Positions 1 to 10,338 of a stretch of 31,756 nt of DNA are shown here, piece by piece. The notes under the pieces were generated by a model. The model had not been told where the DNA came from. It made no database searches and saw nothing but the letters and a program-made list of their open reading frames with translations. Position 1 is the stretch's first letter; the number at the start of each line of letters is the position of its first letter. The stretch is from Dissophora ornata (lineage: Eukaryota > Mortierellomycota > Mortierellomycetes > Mortierellales > Mortierellaceae), in the NCBI GenBank assembly GCA_025201705.1, contig MU616921.1, positions 1 through 31,756 on the forward strand, written 5' to 3'. Made by a program: the position numbers and the translations under genes.

Positions 1-44
1 AAAAAAAAAAAAAAGGAAAAGGAAAAGGAAAAGGAAAAGAAAAA
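1..44. repeat. purine-rich A-tract and GGAAA simple repeat
   Basis: A run of A followed by about five copies of a GGAAA/GGAAAA unit occupies the window edge. It lies 56 bp before the ATG of the MscL-like gene and probably belongs to its leader or promoter. The purine-rich (+) strand contrasts with the pyrimidine-rich leaders of the other genes here. Confidence 0.8.
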
Positions 45-99
45 CTCACATCTTCAAACACCTCCCACGCTAGATTCCCAGAAAGAAAAAGAAAAAGTC

Positions 100-1690
100 A
101 TGAGCTCTACAGGATACGGGGCTACCAGCCAAAACAACAACAACAACAACAACAGTAACAGCAATGCCAGTAAACAGAATAATGGAGATGTCAGAGTCTT
201 GACTGTCGGAGCAGGAGAGACATCAGGAGCCTCCTCCAGTGGCGCCCCTTCCAGAGGATCCAATGACTATTTTCGGACATCGTCTGATGGCAACTTGATC
301 GTGACTGCCGATGGACTTGTGCCCACAGCCGGCGGTGGTGTCCGAAGTCGTTATGGAGGGAATGAGAAGTCGTCTTTGGGCTTTCAGGCATACAACAGCA
401 ACGACACTGATGCGGATGATGAACATGCGCACAAGCATTGTTATCATGGACCGGGAGAACATTGTTCGTTGCCACATATGCTTCAGCCACTGGTGTCGCC
501 GACGCACCATGGTGCGGTGGAGAATGTGGTGATTAAAGTGCGCGATAGTGCGGATATTACTCAGAAGGTAAACCAAAACAGAAAAAAAGAAAAAAAAAAT
601 CTTTGCGATGCAAACGACATTATGCTGTTTTTTGCTGACTTTGATTGATTTTGACGGTTGCTGTGCTTAATCTAGACGCTTTTCTACTTCTGGGACGAGT
701 GGAAGCTCTTTGTGAACCGAGGAAATGTCATCGATCTGGGAATCGGTACGTATTCGACGCGGTTCAACCAACCAGCCAGCCAGCCAGCCAGCCAAAAAAA
801 AGAACTTTTGTTCACTCGCGATTTTTTTTTTCTTCTTTCTCGACTTGCTTTGCACAGGTGTCGTGGTCGGTGGGGCCTTCAGCGACATTATCGACTCATT
901 CGTAGCGGATATCTTGACACCACCGCTCTCGCTCTGGGCGGCAGGCACGAATTTGGAGAACTCGTTTATTGTTCTTAAACATGGTCGGACGCCCGGGAGG
1001 CATTACGCGACGTATTTAGAAGCCCAGGCGGATGGCGCTGTGTAAGTATTAAAGAAAGGAAAGGCAATAACCAGTTTTATCCCAACTAATAATTTGACAA
1101 CCCTGTCCCCCCCTCCCCCATCGCAACACCTTACATAGCACTGAAAACACCGGCCACTTCTTAAAGTCGTGCGTGAACTTTGTGGTCATTGCCTTCTTCC
1201 TGTTTTGGCTCGTCAAAGGTAAACATATGAGACGACGACGCATTTTTTTCAGTTAATTTCAACATTGAAATTATGCTCGCACTCACGCCACTTTTTTTTT
1301 GTCCGTCCTGCCACCGTTATTTAAAATCCACTCTATTTTGTAGCTGTACACAATGTGAGAAAGGAAAAGATCCGTCCTCCACCCAAAGAAAAAACTTGCA
1401 ACTGGTGTCGCGAAGCTATAGCGCTCGACGCGTTCAGATGCAAGTATTGTCAGAGTTTTGTCAAGGACATTCCAGGAATCGAGGACGCGGGCGTGGGTAT
1501 GTTTGTGACCATCAAACAACCAAGGCAAAATGTAGCGACATCCTCTCCATCCCCTGCAGTCAATCCCACATCAACAACAGCAACAAGTGGGACGTCAACG
1601 CCAGGGACTGGAAAGGATGCGGCCTCAACGATAGGACCGAAGGATGGTAAGAAGGACGGCAAGAAGGGTGGCAAAAAGATGGAGGTATGA
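100..1690 (+). CDS. large-conductance mechanosensitive channel (MscL) family protein with C-terminal zinc ribbon
   Basis: Five exons: 100-567, 676-745, 858-1041, 1139-1218, 1344-1690. All junctions are GT-AG and the phases agree, giving 382 aa. Residues 1-156 are a Gln/Asn/Ser/Gly-rich extension absent from bacterial MscL. A WDEWKLFVNRGNVIDLGIG block then leads into the first membrane helix (about residues 173-206, with VVVGGAFSDII and FVADILTPPLSLW), the signature pore helix of MscL. The second helix is encoded by exon 4 (CVNFVVIAFFLFWLVK) and is followed by the basic VRKEK segment. Exon 5 carries a CxxC...CxxC zinc ribbon (CNWC, then CKYC) like that of some bacterial MscL proteins, then a Ser/Thr/Pro and Lys/Gly-rich tail. 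Known role of the family: tension-gated release channel; the membrane in which it acts here is not known. Family assignment is firm. The ATG at 100 is the first in frame within the window. Confidence 0.9.
772..793. repeat. CCAG tetranucleotide repeat in MscL intron 2
   Basis: About five tandem CCAG units followed by an A-run lie inside the second intron of the MscL-like gene. They create several CAG trinucleotides upstream of the true acceptor at 856-857, which is the one that keeps frame. Confidence 0.8.
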
Positions 1691-1718
1691 GGTATATGTT
1701 TGTATAAATAGCATGTTG

Positions 1719-1724
1719 AATAAA
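1719..1724 (+). terminator. AATAAA poly(A) signal of the MscL-like gene
   Basis: AATAAA starts 29 nt after the MscL stop codon (1688-1690) and 145 nt before the stop of the convergent BAG gene. Spacing fits a canonical polyadenylation signal. Confidence 0.6.
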
Positions 1725-1868
1725 CACAACAAAAAAGAACTTCTTTTTCACAGGAATGTGTAATTTACGATCTATTTTCGGGTAGAATGAACGGAGGCAT
1801 GTGAAATGTATATGAATGTTTTGTTTTTTTTTGTTTTTTTTTGCTATCCCCCCTACAGAGTAACTCCC

Positions 1869-2688
1869 CTAAAGACGCGCGGCGTTGTCACTCTCCTTGA
1901 CCCGCACATTGATTGCATCAATGACATCCAACAGCTTTTGCGTTTCCTTGACGGCCTCCCGCCTCTTGACACGCGCGACCTCAAACTCTGGTTTACAGGT
2001 CACACCATCGAGTGCCAACAACGACTGCAACAGATTCTCAGACATCATTCCATGCAAATCGTGGAGCTTCTTGCGCGGTGGTGGCATCGCCTGCATCGAG
2101 AACGGTGCTGGCTTCGAGGCATGATAAGCTGCAGACTCTTCTACGTATTTGGGCAAGTGCTCTACAACGAAATCCTTCGACTTTTGAAGCGATCCGGAGA
2201 TCCGGAGGATGAGCGCATATTCTTCTGGGTCACCGTTTGTTGTCATCTCTTTGATTTGTTCCACCTAAAAAAGAAAGGAAGAAAGACACAAGTATCAGAA
2301 CCACTTCCTCAAAAATATGGATCTCGATCTGCAATTGCTGCTTGTACCAGGAATACTTTACAGTTGGTTTGATTCCGTGGACGACGACTTTTGATCCAGG
2401 CTTGACACCCCAACAGGACAGCGGGGCATTATCGTCCTTCATGGTGGCATCTCCAAACGTCAGACTCAGGCCTCCTAGAGGCACACCCGTCAGATCTTTA
2501 CAGATCTCTTTCAGATCTCTCAATTTGATCTGACCCAGGACCTTGCCTTCGAAATCGATCGTGTACTTTTCATGGTTCCATCGGATGTGGAGCAGGGTAT
2601 TGGGATCGTATTGCTCATGGCGCACCTGGAAGAGGTGTCTGGGGATCGCAGGCGTTAACCGCCAGAGGAAAGCGAGTATGGACGAAAT
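1869..2688 (-). CDS. BAG-domain Hsp70 nucleotide-exchange factor with ubiquitin-like domain (BAG1-like); 5' end uncertain
   Basis: Two exons: 2362 up to at least 2625, and 1869-2264. The intron has a GTAAAG donor and a TTTTTTAG acceptor, phase 0. The first exon encodes a ubiquitin-like fold (LLHIRWNHEKYTIDFEGKVL, then LRDLKEICKDLTGVP and PGSKVVVHGIKP). The second encodes a BAG helical bundle (VEQIKEMTTNGDPEEY, then SENLLQSLLALDGVTC and REAVKETQKLLDVIDAI). BAG proteins bind the Hsp70 ATPase domain and promote ADP release. No in-frame ATG exists. The frame is open upstream as far as a TAA and would add a short hydrophobic N-terminus (SSILAFLWRLTPAIPRHLFQ), which recalls membrane-anchored fungal BAG proteins. 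An ATT at 2688 sits in a strong start context; the coordinate given assumes it (240 aa). The alternative is a missed 5' exon joined at TTCCAG before 2625. Confidence 0.82.
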
Positions 2689-3852
2689 GGTGGGCGATAT
2701 CGATTAATAGAATATTAGAAAAAAAGTGTCGAACCGGCCAACGTCTTATTTCTTTTCAGCAAGGAGAGATGTAGCGTTGAGAGAGCACTAGAGTGATCGA
2801 GAGAGGATACAGCGAATTAGACAAAAGATACATTAAGATCAGCATTAATCTCTCTGTCCCCTAGGCGTGGGAGTGGGTGCCCGGACGTCCGTCAAAGCAG
2901 ACAATGAGCTGTTTGCCATCAGTCATCATTCCCGAGCCCGTTGATTCCTGTCAACGATCAATGTCCAAGCGATGCTGGTCCTGACGGTGGCGAGACCTCG
3001 ACAGTGCATTCCTGTTGCTGTGCCTGCTCGTGTGAGCTGCAGCTCGGCAAAAAGCTATACCTTGAAGTGGCTGTGGATGCCGGCTCCTGGTCGAATGAGG
3101 GAGATGAAAGACGGGAAGAAGGTTGGGAGCGTCTCTTTCGTGTCCGTTGTGCGTGTGTGTGCGCCTCAAATTAACGTACAGGGCGGACTGTACGTGGCAC
3201 AGCAGGATGCTCGCGTGTGTGTACACTCGGACCTTGACGTGATGGGCTCGGCTTCCTGCTGGTGCTTTGGGAGCACGAAATACCGTGCGTGCATGTGGCC
3301 GCACGGGGCGATGAACTAGCCTCACGGGCCACGCAAGAGAATACTTCGCCTCCTCCTCAAAGAGGGCGGCAGACAGCGTCCATCAGTAAGGAACACACAC
3401 ACCATCGACTGAAACAATTAATATGATCATCCCGCGTCCTTTTGCAGAAGCGTTGCAGAAGCGTGCTTGCCATCCTCGCGTCCCTCGAAACGGCATGAGA
3501 TTGGTGGCGTGTGAAAGCATCTGTTCTTCGTGTTGTTCTGTGCTCTTTTTTATGCTCTTTACTATTTTGAAATACTCCTCTGCTCCACTGATCTCCAATC
3601 TCAGCGGCGCTGGACACCGTGGTTTGTCGTCGACGGCTGCAGGTCAGTCTGCAAGGGACACTGAAAACTGCCACATCATGCTTATTGCATTGCTGCATTG
3701 CTGCACGGATGATTAAAGCCATTGTTGTTGTTGTTTTTTTGCCGCAGTAATGCTGTCTGATTATTCTACTGCCTCTTTTGCCACCATCCATCTACCGCGC
3801 AACTACAATCGCCCTTAAAAAGTCGTTTACTCCCCCCACTCTTTCCCTCAGC
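2689..3852. other. intergenic region with orphan coding-like fragments
   Basis: This stretch lies between the divergent BAG gene and the membrane-protein gene. A 29-codon minus-strand segment, 2947-2861, follows an acceptor-like GACAG, reads in part GMMTDGKQLIVCFDGRPG and ends in TAG. On the plus strand a Cys-rich open segment ends at 3319. Neither can be joined to a complete gene. The rest holds GT-rich (TGTGTG) and CTCC-rich stretches, with poly-T near 3730. It probably contains the promoters of both flanking genes. Confidence 0.4.
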
Positions 3853-4686
3853 ATGAACCACCATCCCAGCACTTCCTCAACTACTTTCTCCACCGAACAT
3901 ATCCTTCCGCTCATGATCTTCTTGGCCGCGACTGCTTGCTGCTTGTTCATCCTCTACCACAACAGGAACTCGCCTCATGAACACGACTCTTGCCTCGTTC
4001 AACACGACTGCCCTGTCGAATACGGGATCGATCGACCGGAAGAACAGACCCTTTATCCCGAAGACAAAGTTCGCCACAAAACCGACCTAGAAGCCTATTT
4101 GGAAACGTACTGCTACATCATGGGGCAGATCATAAAGTCTAGCTTGCTTCTTCTGGGAGTCGTCCTTGCCCTGCATTACATTGTCGGTTTGGAGACAATT
4201 AAGCGCCTTTCGCAAATAACAGTGGCGTGGGTAATGTTCAGCCGGCTTATGATCGGAGGTGAGCACTCGCTTTCGATGAAGGCACGAATATACATCGCGA
4301 TAGGGGCCGGCATTCTTTTCATGGATACATGTGCTCATGAACGCCTGATGACAATGATCCTGGCTCTTGCATGTGAATGGGCCCGCATCCCTGACTGGAC
4401 TTGGTGGCGGCAACTCTCACAACCACAAGCGCAACAAGTGGTGGCAACTGTCGACACGGCGACAGCAAAACATCTACAAGTATCAGAGCTGTCATTGTCA
4501 GGGACGTCGATGTCACTGTTGGGATTGAAATCAAGATCAGAATCGAGCGATATCGCTCTGAGAGATTCAAGCTCTTGGAGGCCGAATATCGGGGATGTGA
4601 TCCAGTTCCAGACCATAGGCTTCCGCGACGAGATGATCCATGAAATTCTCAAGAACCCAGTCTGGGACTTCTTGGTTCCATACTAA
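3853..4686 (+). CDS. hypothetical multi-pass membrane protein, intronless
   Basis: Not recognised. The frame is open from TTG at 3778, but the first ATG is 3853, giving 277 aa in one exon; most neighbours are split by several introns. Visible features are a first hydrophobic segment (about residues 17-35, HILPLMIFLAATACCLFILY), an acidic/His loop with two Cys, a second helix (about 96-113, SSLLLLGVVLALHYIVGL), further hydrophobic stretches (about 119-134, 145-158 and 164-175), then a Gln/Ser/Thr-rich region. A more ordered-looking end (GDVIQFQTIGFRDEMIHEIL) suggests a conserved C-terminus. AATAAA at 4773 lies 87 nt after the stop. It could be a lineage-specific gene. No function is assigned. 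Confidence 0.6.
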   Translation: MNHHPSTSSTTFSTEHILPLMIFLAATACCLFILYHNRNSPHEHDSCLVQHDCPVEYGIDRPEEQTLYPEDKVRHKTDLEAYLETYCYIMGQIIKSSLLLLGVVLALHYIVGLETIKRLSQITVAWVMFSRLMIGGEHSLSMKARIYIAIGAGILFMDTCAHERLMTMILALACEWARIPDWTWWRQLSQPQAQQVVATVDTATAKHLQVSELSLSGTSMSLLGLKSRSESSDIALRDSSSWRPNIGDVIQFQTIGFRDEMIHEILKNPVWDFLVPY

Positions 4687-4772
4687 CGACCTCAGCGATA
4701 GCGCCTAAGGCGCACCAAGTACTCGCCTCCCATGATTCGCTCAAAAAGTGTTTCTGCATAGCAGTCGTCTTT

Positions 4773-4778
4773 AATAAA
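4773..4778 (+). terminator. AATAAA poly(A) signal of the hypothetical membrane protein gene
   Basis: AATAAA starts 87 nt past the stop at 4684-4686 and about 100 nt before the stop of the convergent epsilon-COP gene. Confidence 0.5.
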
Positions 4779-4879
4779 CAGCCATTTATTAGCATGCGTG
4801 GATCCCGTAATGTATCTCCATTGTTATTGCTTCAACTCGTATCTTTATTCTTGGTTCTCTATGTTTCCTTCCCGAGATT

Positions 4880-6124
4880 TTAGGCGACAGCAAAACGCTG
4901 GGCAGCACGGTCAAAAAGACTTGACTTCAAATCCAGATCCTGCAAGTAAGAGTGGTTGGGTGCCACGCTCTGTAGTTGCCTAAGATGATGATACAACAGT
5001 GACCAAAAGTTGGAGTGGTTAGCACGGAAACTGTCAAGCAATAGAGTATCTTCACTTAATGTAAGGCGCAAGGAAGGGCGTACTGGACAAGGGCATTGAT
5101 CTCTTCTGTTGGTTTGCTCAACAGGCTCGAGAGCACAATCTGGTTCACGATCGCATCCGTGTTCGTCGGCTCCTTGGCCAGAGCCTCCTGCAAGATACCC
5201 TCTGCCTCTGGGTACTGGCCCATCTGAATATTGCACACAGCCTCTCCGACCAGCGACTTGACCGTAGGAGATGTGCTCGAGGTTGCGATCTCCTCATAGA
5301 TATAGTAGGCGTTCTGGTAGCGATCACCGCCTCCAACACGAAGGCCAACCCAAGCCTCCATCAACTGCGCCAACATGGCATCCTCGGCCCATGTCTTGCA
5401 GGCCTCGACCTCTTTCTTTGCCAAATCCAGACGGTTCATCTGCAGGTTGATCTGAACGACAACAGCCACGCTAATTTCAATTGATGTTGTTACGTGTCAG
5501 CTTTTCCGCAACAGCACATTGTGAGTTTCATCCCCTGTATTTTTTTTCTTTACCTCTCGAGATGGTTGTTATGAGGCAACAAGACAGTCAGCGCCTCCTC
5601 GACCAAACCCTCCGAGGCCAGGGCCTGTCCCACCACAACCTTGACCTCCAACGCTGTGACTTCAGGCTGAGGATCCTCGGGCGAGTGAACCGAGAGCATG
5701 TCCCGCAGATGTGCCAACGCAGCGTCACGGCCAGCCGCATCTGCAGACTGAACAGCGTCCAAGTAGACAGCCTGGGCCTTCAAAGCTTGAAGTCCCAGGG
5801 CATGGGTCTCCGTGATCTCCTGAGCGACACGGGCATAGTTCTTAGTGGCGATCAAGGAACGGAAGAGGAAGAGGTCGAGCTGATGGGTGGTTGCCTGGTT
5901 GGCGGAGGCGCGAGTCCTGGATGATGTAGTGTCAGAGATGACCTGGGTGTAGTTGCCTGTTTGATGTCGAGAGAGAACATGATGTTAACAAACAAAGTAA
6001 CGGAGGATGAAAGGCGGGGCGGAATACGCGTCGACGACAATGCAGTAACACATCTATCGCTGTGAGATGATGCAGTACCCGAGTAATAGAGGTTGCGGAC
6101 AGCGAAGAGAGTGTTTTCATCCAT
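4880..6124 (-). CDS. coatomer subunit epsilon (epsilon-COP)
   Basis: Four exons: 6124-6079, 5956-5554, 5470-5084, 4979-4880. All have GT-AG borders and consistent phases, giving 311 aa, close to the family's usual length of about 300. The start MDENTLFAVRNLYYSG matches the conserved epsilon-COP opening (LF.VRN.FY.G). The body is TPR-like alpha-solenoid (AAGRDAALAHLRDMLSVH, then VVVQINLQMNRLDLAKKEVE, RYQNAYYIYEEIA and YPEAEGILQEALAKEPTNTD). The last exon ends with SLFDRAAQRF, the hallmark epsilon-COP C-terminus. Role: stabilises alpha-COP in the cytosolic COPI coat for Golgi-to-ER retrograde traffic. The start ATG (rc of 6122-6124) is well placed. The acceptor of exon 4 (TCTTAG) was picked because it restores the conserved reading frame. 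Confidence 0.93.
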
Positions 6125-7088
6125 GTTGACGTGATTTTAACTGTGTGTCTGGGGAGATGTCAGAGTGTTGGAGGAATGGAAAGAGAGAACGCGCAATGGA
6201 GACAAGGATGATGTGCATGCAAAGGAAGGAAGTTGGTTGCCCACTGCAGTGGCTTTGCATATCACTGCTGTTCTCACAATTCGTGAGCAAGAAAATTCGC
6301 CCTGTTCAGAAATAGATGGGTACGGCACTTTGCCACGCTGAGACCCTACAAACATGGTTCTTCCTCGTGTGCATCTCGCTCGTAAAATGAATCCTCTGTT
6401 GGCATAGTGCGTGTTTGATTCAGCGCAAAGCCGTGTCGATATCTCAGCCTTGGGGAGCCATGGTTCCAGTAAATTATGCCACGTAATAACCATTTGCAGC
6501 TCAAATAAGCAAATCGGCATCATGGCAACAGCTTAAAACGAGTGTAATTGAACATGCACGCAAGGGATCCAGTACAACTGCCTAACTCCATATTGATCTG
6601 GATCCAACTCTTGCTCCCTCGTAGCATCAAGCATCTACGGGTTAGATATCATATGGATCTCGGGCGTCTACTGCTCTGTTCTATTTAGCGCGAATGCTGT
6701 GACTGTTGCCCTAGGCATTTCTACGGATCGCGTCAAAAATTACAGACAACACCCTAGCCTGGTCCCAGTGCAGGAGATAATGGACTCTTCCAGGGGTTCG
6801 TCGGATGTTGATGGTTCCTATGAACTTTAGTTAGAGGACAAGGTCAAGCGAAAATTTCAAAAAGTCTGGATGATCAAGTCAACAGTGGTTGCCTGGATCC
6901 GAACTACATAGGATAGACGCTTTTGTATCTTCCATGATGATCCCACTCCCGCGACCGGCATCATGATATCTCCGATACAATCGTTTTAACATGCAACTCC
7001 AACACTGTCCATCATGTAACCACACAAGTTCGCATGGAATGTTTGATTATTATATGAAAATCAGAGGCTACAAACTGCCATCTGGGTG
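6125..7088. other. intergenic region, no gene seen
   Basis: About 960 bp between the 5' end of epsilon-COP and the 3' end of the Mtf2-like gene, both on the minus strand. It should hold the epsilon-COP promoter and the Mtf2-like terminator. Short open frames here (for example 6137-6523, minus) have no family resemblance and start at or near the epsilon-COP leader. No repeats or RNA genes were seen. Confidence 0.5.
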
Positions 7089-9136
7089 TTAATGACTATG
7101 GGGTGAGGTAGGATAGCGAGCCCGCTTAGCCCACCGTTTCATATTGTAATCGTTGTCGCCATCTTCGGATGCCGTCTTAATGATATTCAGCATCTCGACA
7201 ACTGGCGCTGCCTGCTCCTCGTCACCCCAACCATACTGTTGTAGCTGTGTTGCCGATGTGGTCCCGTCTGCATTCGTAAACGAAGGGGTTACTGCAGCTG
7301 CCTTCAGTTCCTTCCTCATAACTTGGACAAGACTCTTGGTCTCGGTATCTACCAAGGCACCGCTACGCTGCATCTCTTTTAGAATTTCAAGACATCCCGG
7401 TCCATCGTGCCATGCATCCCACCGACTTTTGATAAGAGCCTTGTATGACTCTGTACGAACCGTCCTAATAAATACCGGAAGACCCTGTCTCCGTGTGTGT
7501 TCCACCATAGCGTGACCCATGAAAGGATGTAGAGACCGTCTAGGCTGATTACGAGTGCTGGCATTATCGGTAGTACTTGCAAAGTTATTTTCCCATTCAT
7601 CGCTGTTGCTCGCGGAGTTTGGTGCCGCAAGACGCGTCGAAGAGGCAGCCATAATAGCCTGCGATAACAAGCTGTCTAAGCTGACACTTGAGGGCCTCAC
7701 GACATCAACGGAGGGCGATGCGGGAGGCTGTAAAAATGGTGTGATTAACTCGTCCACAAAGTCCCTGACTTTCACGATATCGTAGGACTTCTCCTCTAGT
7801 TCCTTCCTCATCCTAATAGCGACCTTGTTCTCTTCTCGGATCGCATTGAATAGACTGTTGTCTTGCGGCATGGTTGGATCCCGGGTTATCCAGTCCTGCG
7901 GTCCGACCGTGTTCCTCATGACCTCAAAACTCGGTGTGTTGGGTTTCCTTGTCAAGTAGATTGGTTCAACGCGCGTAGACAGATTTTCGAGCTGTCGACG
8001 AAGCACTTGCATGGGATCGTTATCCTCCGGTGTTTCCGGCGTTGTGTCAAGGAACGGGACAGAGTCTGTCGTATGTGTGCCAAAAAGTGGCAGCGATATC
8101 GAGTTGGCTTGTTCGTCGCCGTCCGCAGATTCCCCTTGGTTTGGGCGGCTAAAGTTGGAAAAGAGCGACTGCATCTTTTGTCCAGGGGTGGCTTCCTGCT
8201 CATCCGGCTTCTTTTGCTCAAACAAGGACGAAAACAGAGCCTTAAAGGCGTCTCTCTCCGAGTCCCTCGTCTTGGGTTCCTTCCAACGGTCGGCAACTGA
8301 CGTGGGCGGCGTCATAAGAGTTGAGGATGATGTTGAAGTGGGCTGTTTATATTCAGCTACACTCGGGAACAGTTCTGAAATTCCTGGTATCCTGTCCAAC
8401 ATTTCCGTATTCTCGCCATCTGCACCGTCTTCACTGGTCTTTGCTCTGTTGTCGCCCAGGTCGTCCTCGTCAAACAAAAACTTCCAAGATTCCGAGACGC
8501 CCTTGCCCACTGATGGTCCTGCCGCTGCTGTGCCTCCTGATCCAGAGCCCCTCGTACCCCCCAACTGCAACTTTTCGAACAATCGGTTAATCTTTTCCGA
8601 TCCGGATTTTAACTCGGCCTCCGCAGCCCTTTTGGCCGCCTCCTTCTCAGCCTGCTTCCTTTGATTCTCCAAAAATCTTGCTCGGATACCGACCTCAACA
8701 TTTGGCTTCAGATTGAATTTTTTGACAAGATCTTCGTTGCTCGTTGATTGTATCGATTCTTTGATTGTTGCCTCTACTACGACTTCCTCCGATATTTCCT
8801 TTCCGAGTTCCTTGGGCGTAGTGTCGCCTGAATCTTTGGATGCTGTCTTACCAGACTCCTTGGGATCATTGTCGCCCGTCTCCGGTTTGGGTGCATCCTG
8901 CAGGTTTGTTGCCGATGTGGAGATGACCCTTGTGAGTTGCCTGTTACGCTTTGCACCTAGTGTATGATCCCGACGGAAGAAAGAACGAATAACGAGACGA
9001 CAAAAAGAAAGGTTGTATGAGAGTTTTGTGGGGGCGCTCCTGTGCTGCTATAAGAGCCCTTTATGCTGTTTGGAATGTTACCCGTCTGCAATGAGGCCCT
9101 GCACTGCCCTGAAATTCGATGCATGGCAGAGTTCAT
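7089..9136 (-). CDS. probable mitochondrial Mtf2-like protein (mitochondrial RNA/translation factor)
   Basis: Two exons: 9136-9082 and 8956-7089, 640 aa. The long exon has no ATG at its 5' end. A 55-nt first exon supplies ATG and 18 codons (MNSAMHRISGQCRASLQT); its GTAACA donor and the CACTAG acceptor agree in phase 1. The spliced N-terminus is rich in Arg and Ser with almost no acidic residues (AKRNRQLTRVISTSATNL), typical of a mitochondrial presequence. Next come a coiled-coil-like basic/acidic segment (LENQRKQAEKEAAKRAAEAE) and long low-complexity regions. The C-terminal part (HAMVEHTRRQGLPVFIRTVR, then SRWDAWHDGPGCLEILKEMQ and RSGALVDTETKSLVQVMRKE) resembles the C-terminal domain of fungal Mtf2/Nam1 proteins, which act in mitochondrial mRNA handling and translation. 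That family call comes from memory of its pattern and is moderate. It is divergent from the RhoGAP gene. Confidence 0.7.
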
Positions 9137-10338
9137 GTGAGCTGGAGTTGAAAGAGATCACCTTTTTTCGTCCCTTGGACAACGGCACATTTTGTTTATA
9201 TGTGACTGCTGTTGAGGTGCCATTGAATCCGCCGTCGCAGCTGTGGAGTTGCCTTGGAATACAGAACAAGACGACGGTGTTGTTAAAAACGTTGAAGTGC
9301 TCTGCTAGTCGTGCTCTTCAAAGTTTGCAGGAAAGGAAGTGCCCCCTTTCTCTGTTGGTTGCAAGGCACAGTAAACCAGGCGAGTGGTATCCGATCATGT
9401 AGGACAAACACGGTCCACCGAGGCTCTCAGAGTCTATGTCAATGATATCTGACCAGGACTATGCATATTCTTGATCCCTCAAATGCTATTCCTTGAGGTA
9501 CACGACGTACATGGTGTCATCAAGCTTTGTAAATGCATACTTGCATCTACGCCGGAGAGTAGGGACTTTATTGAGAAAAAGGGGTTCTCTCGCCTGTGGC
9601 AGACAAGTTCAAGTGACGTCAAGGTGCTGCCGCCCCCTTTCCATGCCATTGGGCGCAGACCATTGAGTGTGAAGTGGAGTCAGGTACGGGAGGCAGAGGG
9701 GCGACAAGAATATACATGTCTGACCCATCTGATCACAATCCGCACTCGCACACATGTCCACTCCTTTTTGTTCTGTCTGTTAATCGTTACTCATTTTCGT
9801 GCCTCTTCAGGACCTTGTTCGCCTGATAACGTTCTTGGATTGGCCCAGCCTCCTTATTTTTTGTTACTTTACATTCGCTTTTTAAAACAGGCGTGTCCTT
9901 CGCTGTCCCAAACTCCACTGCTTTTCGTCCGTCGTTTCGCCCTCTCTTTAGCGTATTCGTCTCTCTTGCTTCCATCTCACACATACTAGAAAAAAAAAGC
10001 TGGCACCTATTGTACGCAGCTCTCCTTGAGGAACGCCTCCTGCAAGTCTCCTCCAATTCCCCCAGGCTGTAATACAAAAAACATCTCGGAGAACCTGAGC
10101 TGATCCCAGTCTCCACATCAAATTTATAGACAAGTCGCCTCACGTTCGTCCTTGCCTATTCATCGCACCTTTGTCACCCACACTTGTATCTTTGTCCTCC
10201 TCTCTCACTCTCGCCCTCCCGCTCTCGTAAACGAAAATAAAAGGGAGACCAGCGGTAATTGGACACCCAGACGGCCAGGACAGAACACCCTCGACTTCAT
10301 ATCCAAAGTAGACTTTTTTAAAAAAAAAAAAAATCGCC
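9137..10338. other. divergent intergenic region and pyrimidine-rich leader
   Basis: 1.2 kb between the Mtf2-like gene (-) and the RhoGAP gene (+). From about 10140 to 10230 the (+) strand is CT-rich, typical of a fungal transcription-start leader, followed by a T/A-run at 10315-10333 just before the RhoGAP ATG. The open frame 9471-9989 has no recognisable protein character and is left out. Confidence 0.5.

Noticed and set aside
3357..3791. 144-codon minus-strand frame
   Set aside because: Composition like random sequence, crosses the promoter of the membrane-protein gene and has no motif.
6137..6523. 128-codon minus-strand frame before epsilon-COP
   Set aside because: No domain likeness and its 3' end lies almost at the epsilon-COP start; likely chance.
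7153..8664. Plus-strand open frames of 120-217 codons opposite the Mtf2-like gene
   Set aside because: They are shadows of the minus-strand gene, whose long open frame, presequence and consistent splicing explain the region.
9471..9989. 172-codon plus-strand frame upstream of the RhoGAP gene
   Set aside because: No family resemblance, poor start context, runs into the CT-rich leader; better read as promoter and leader.
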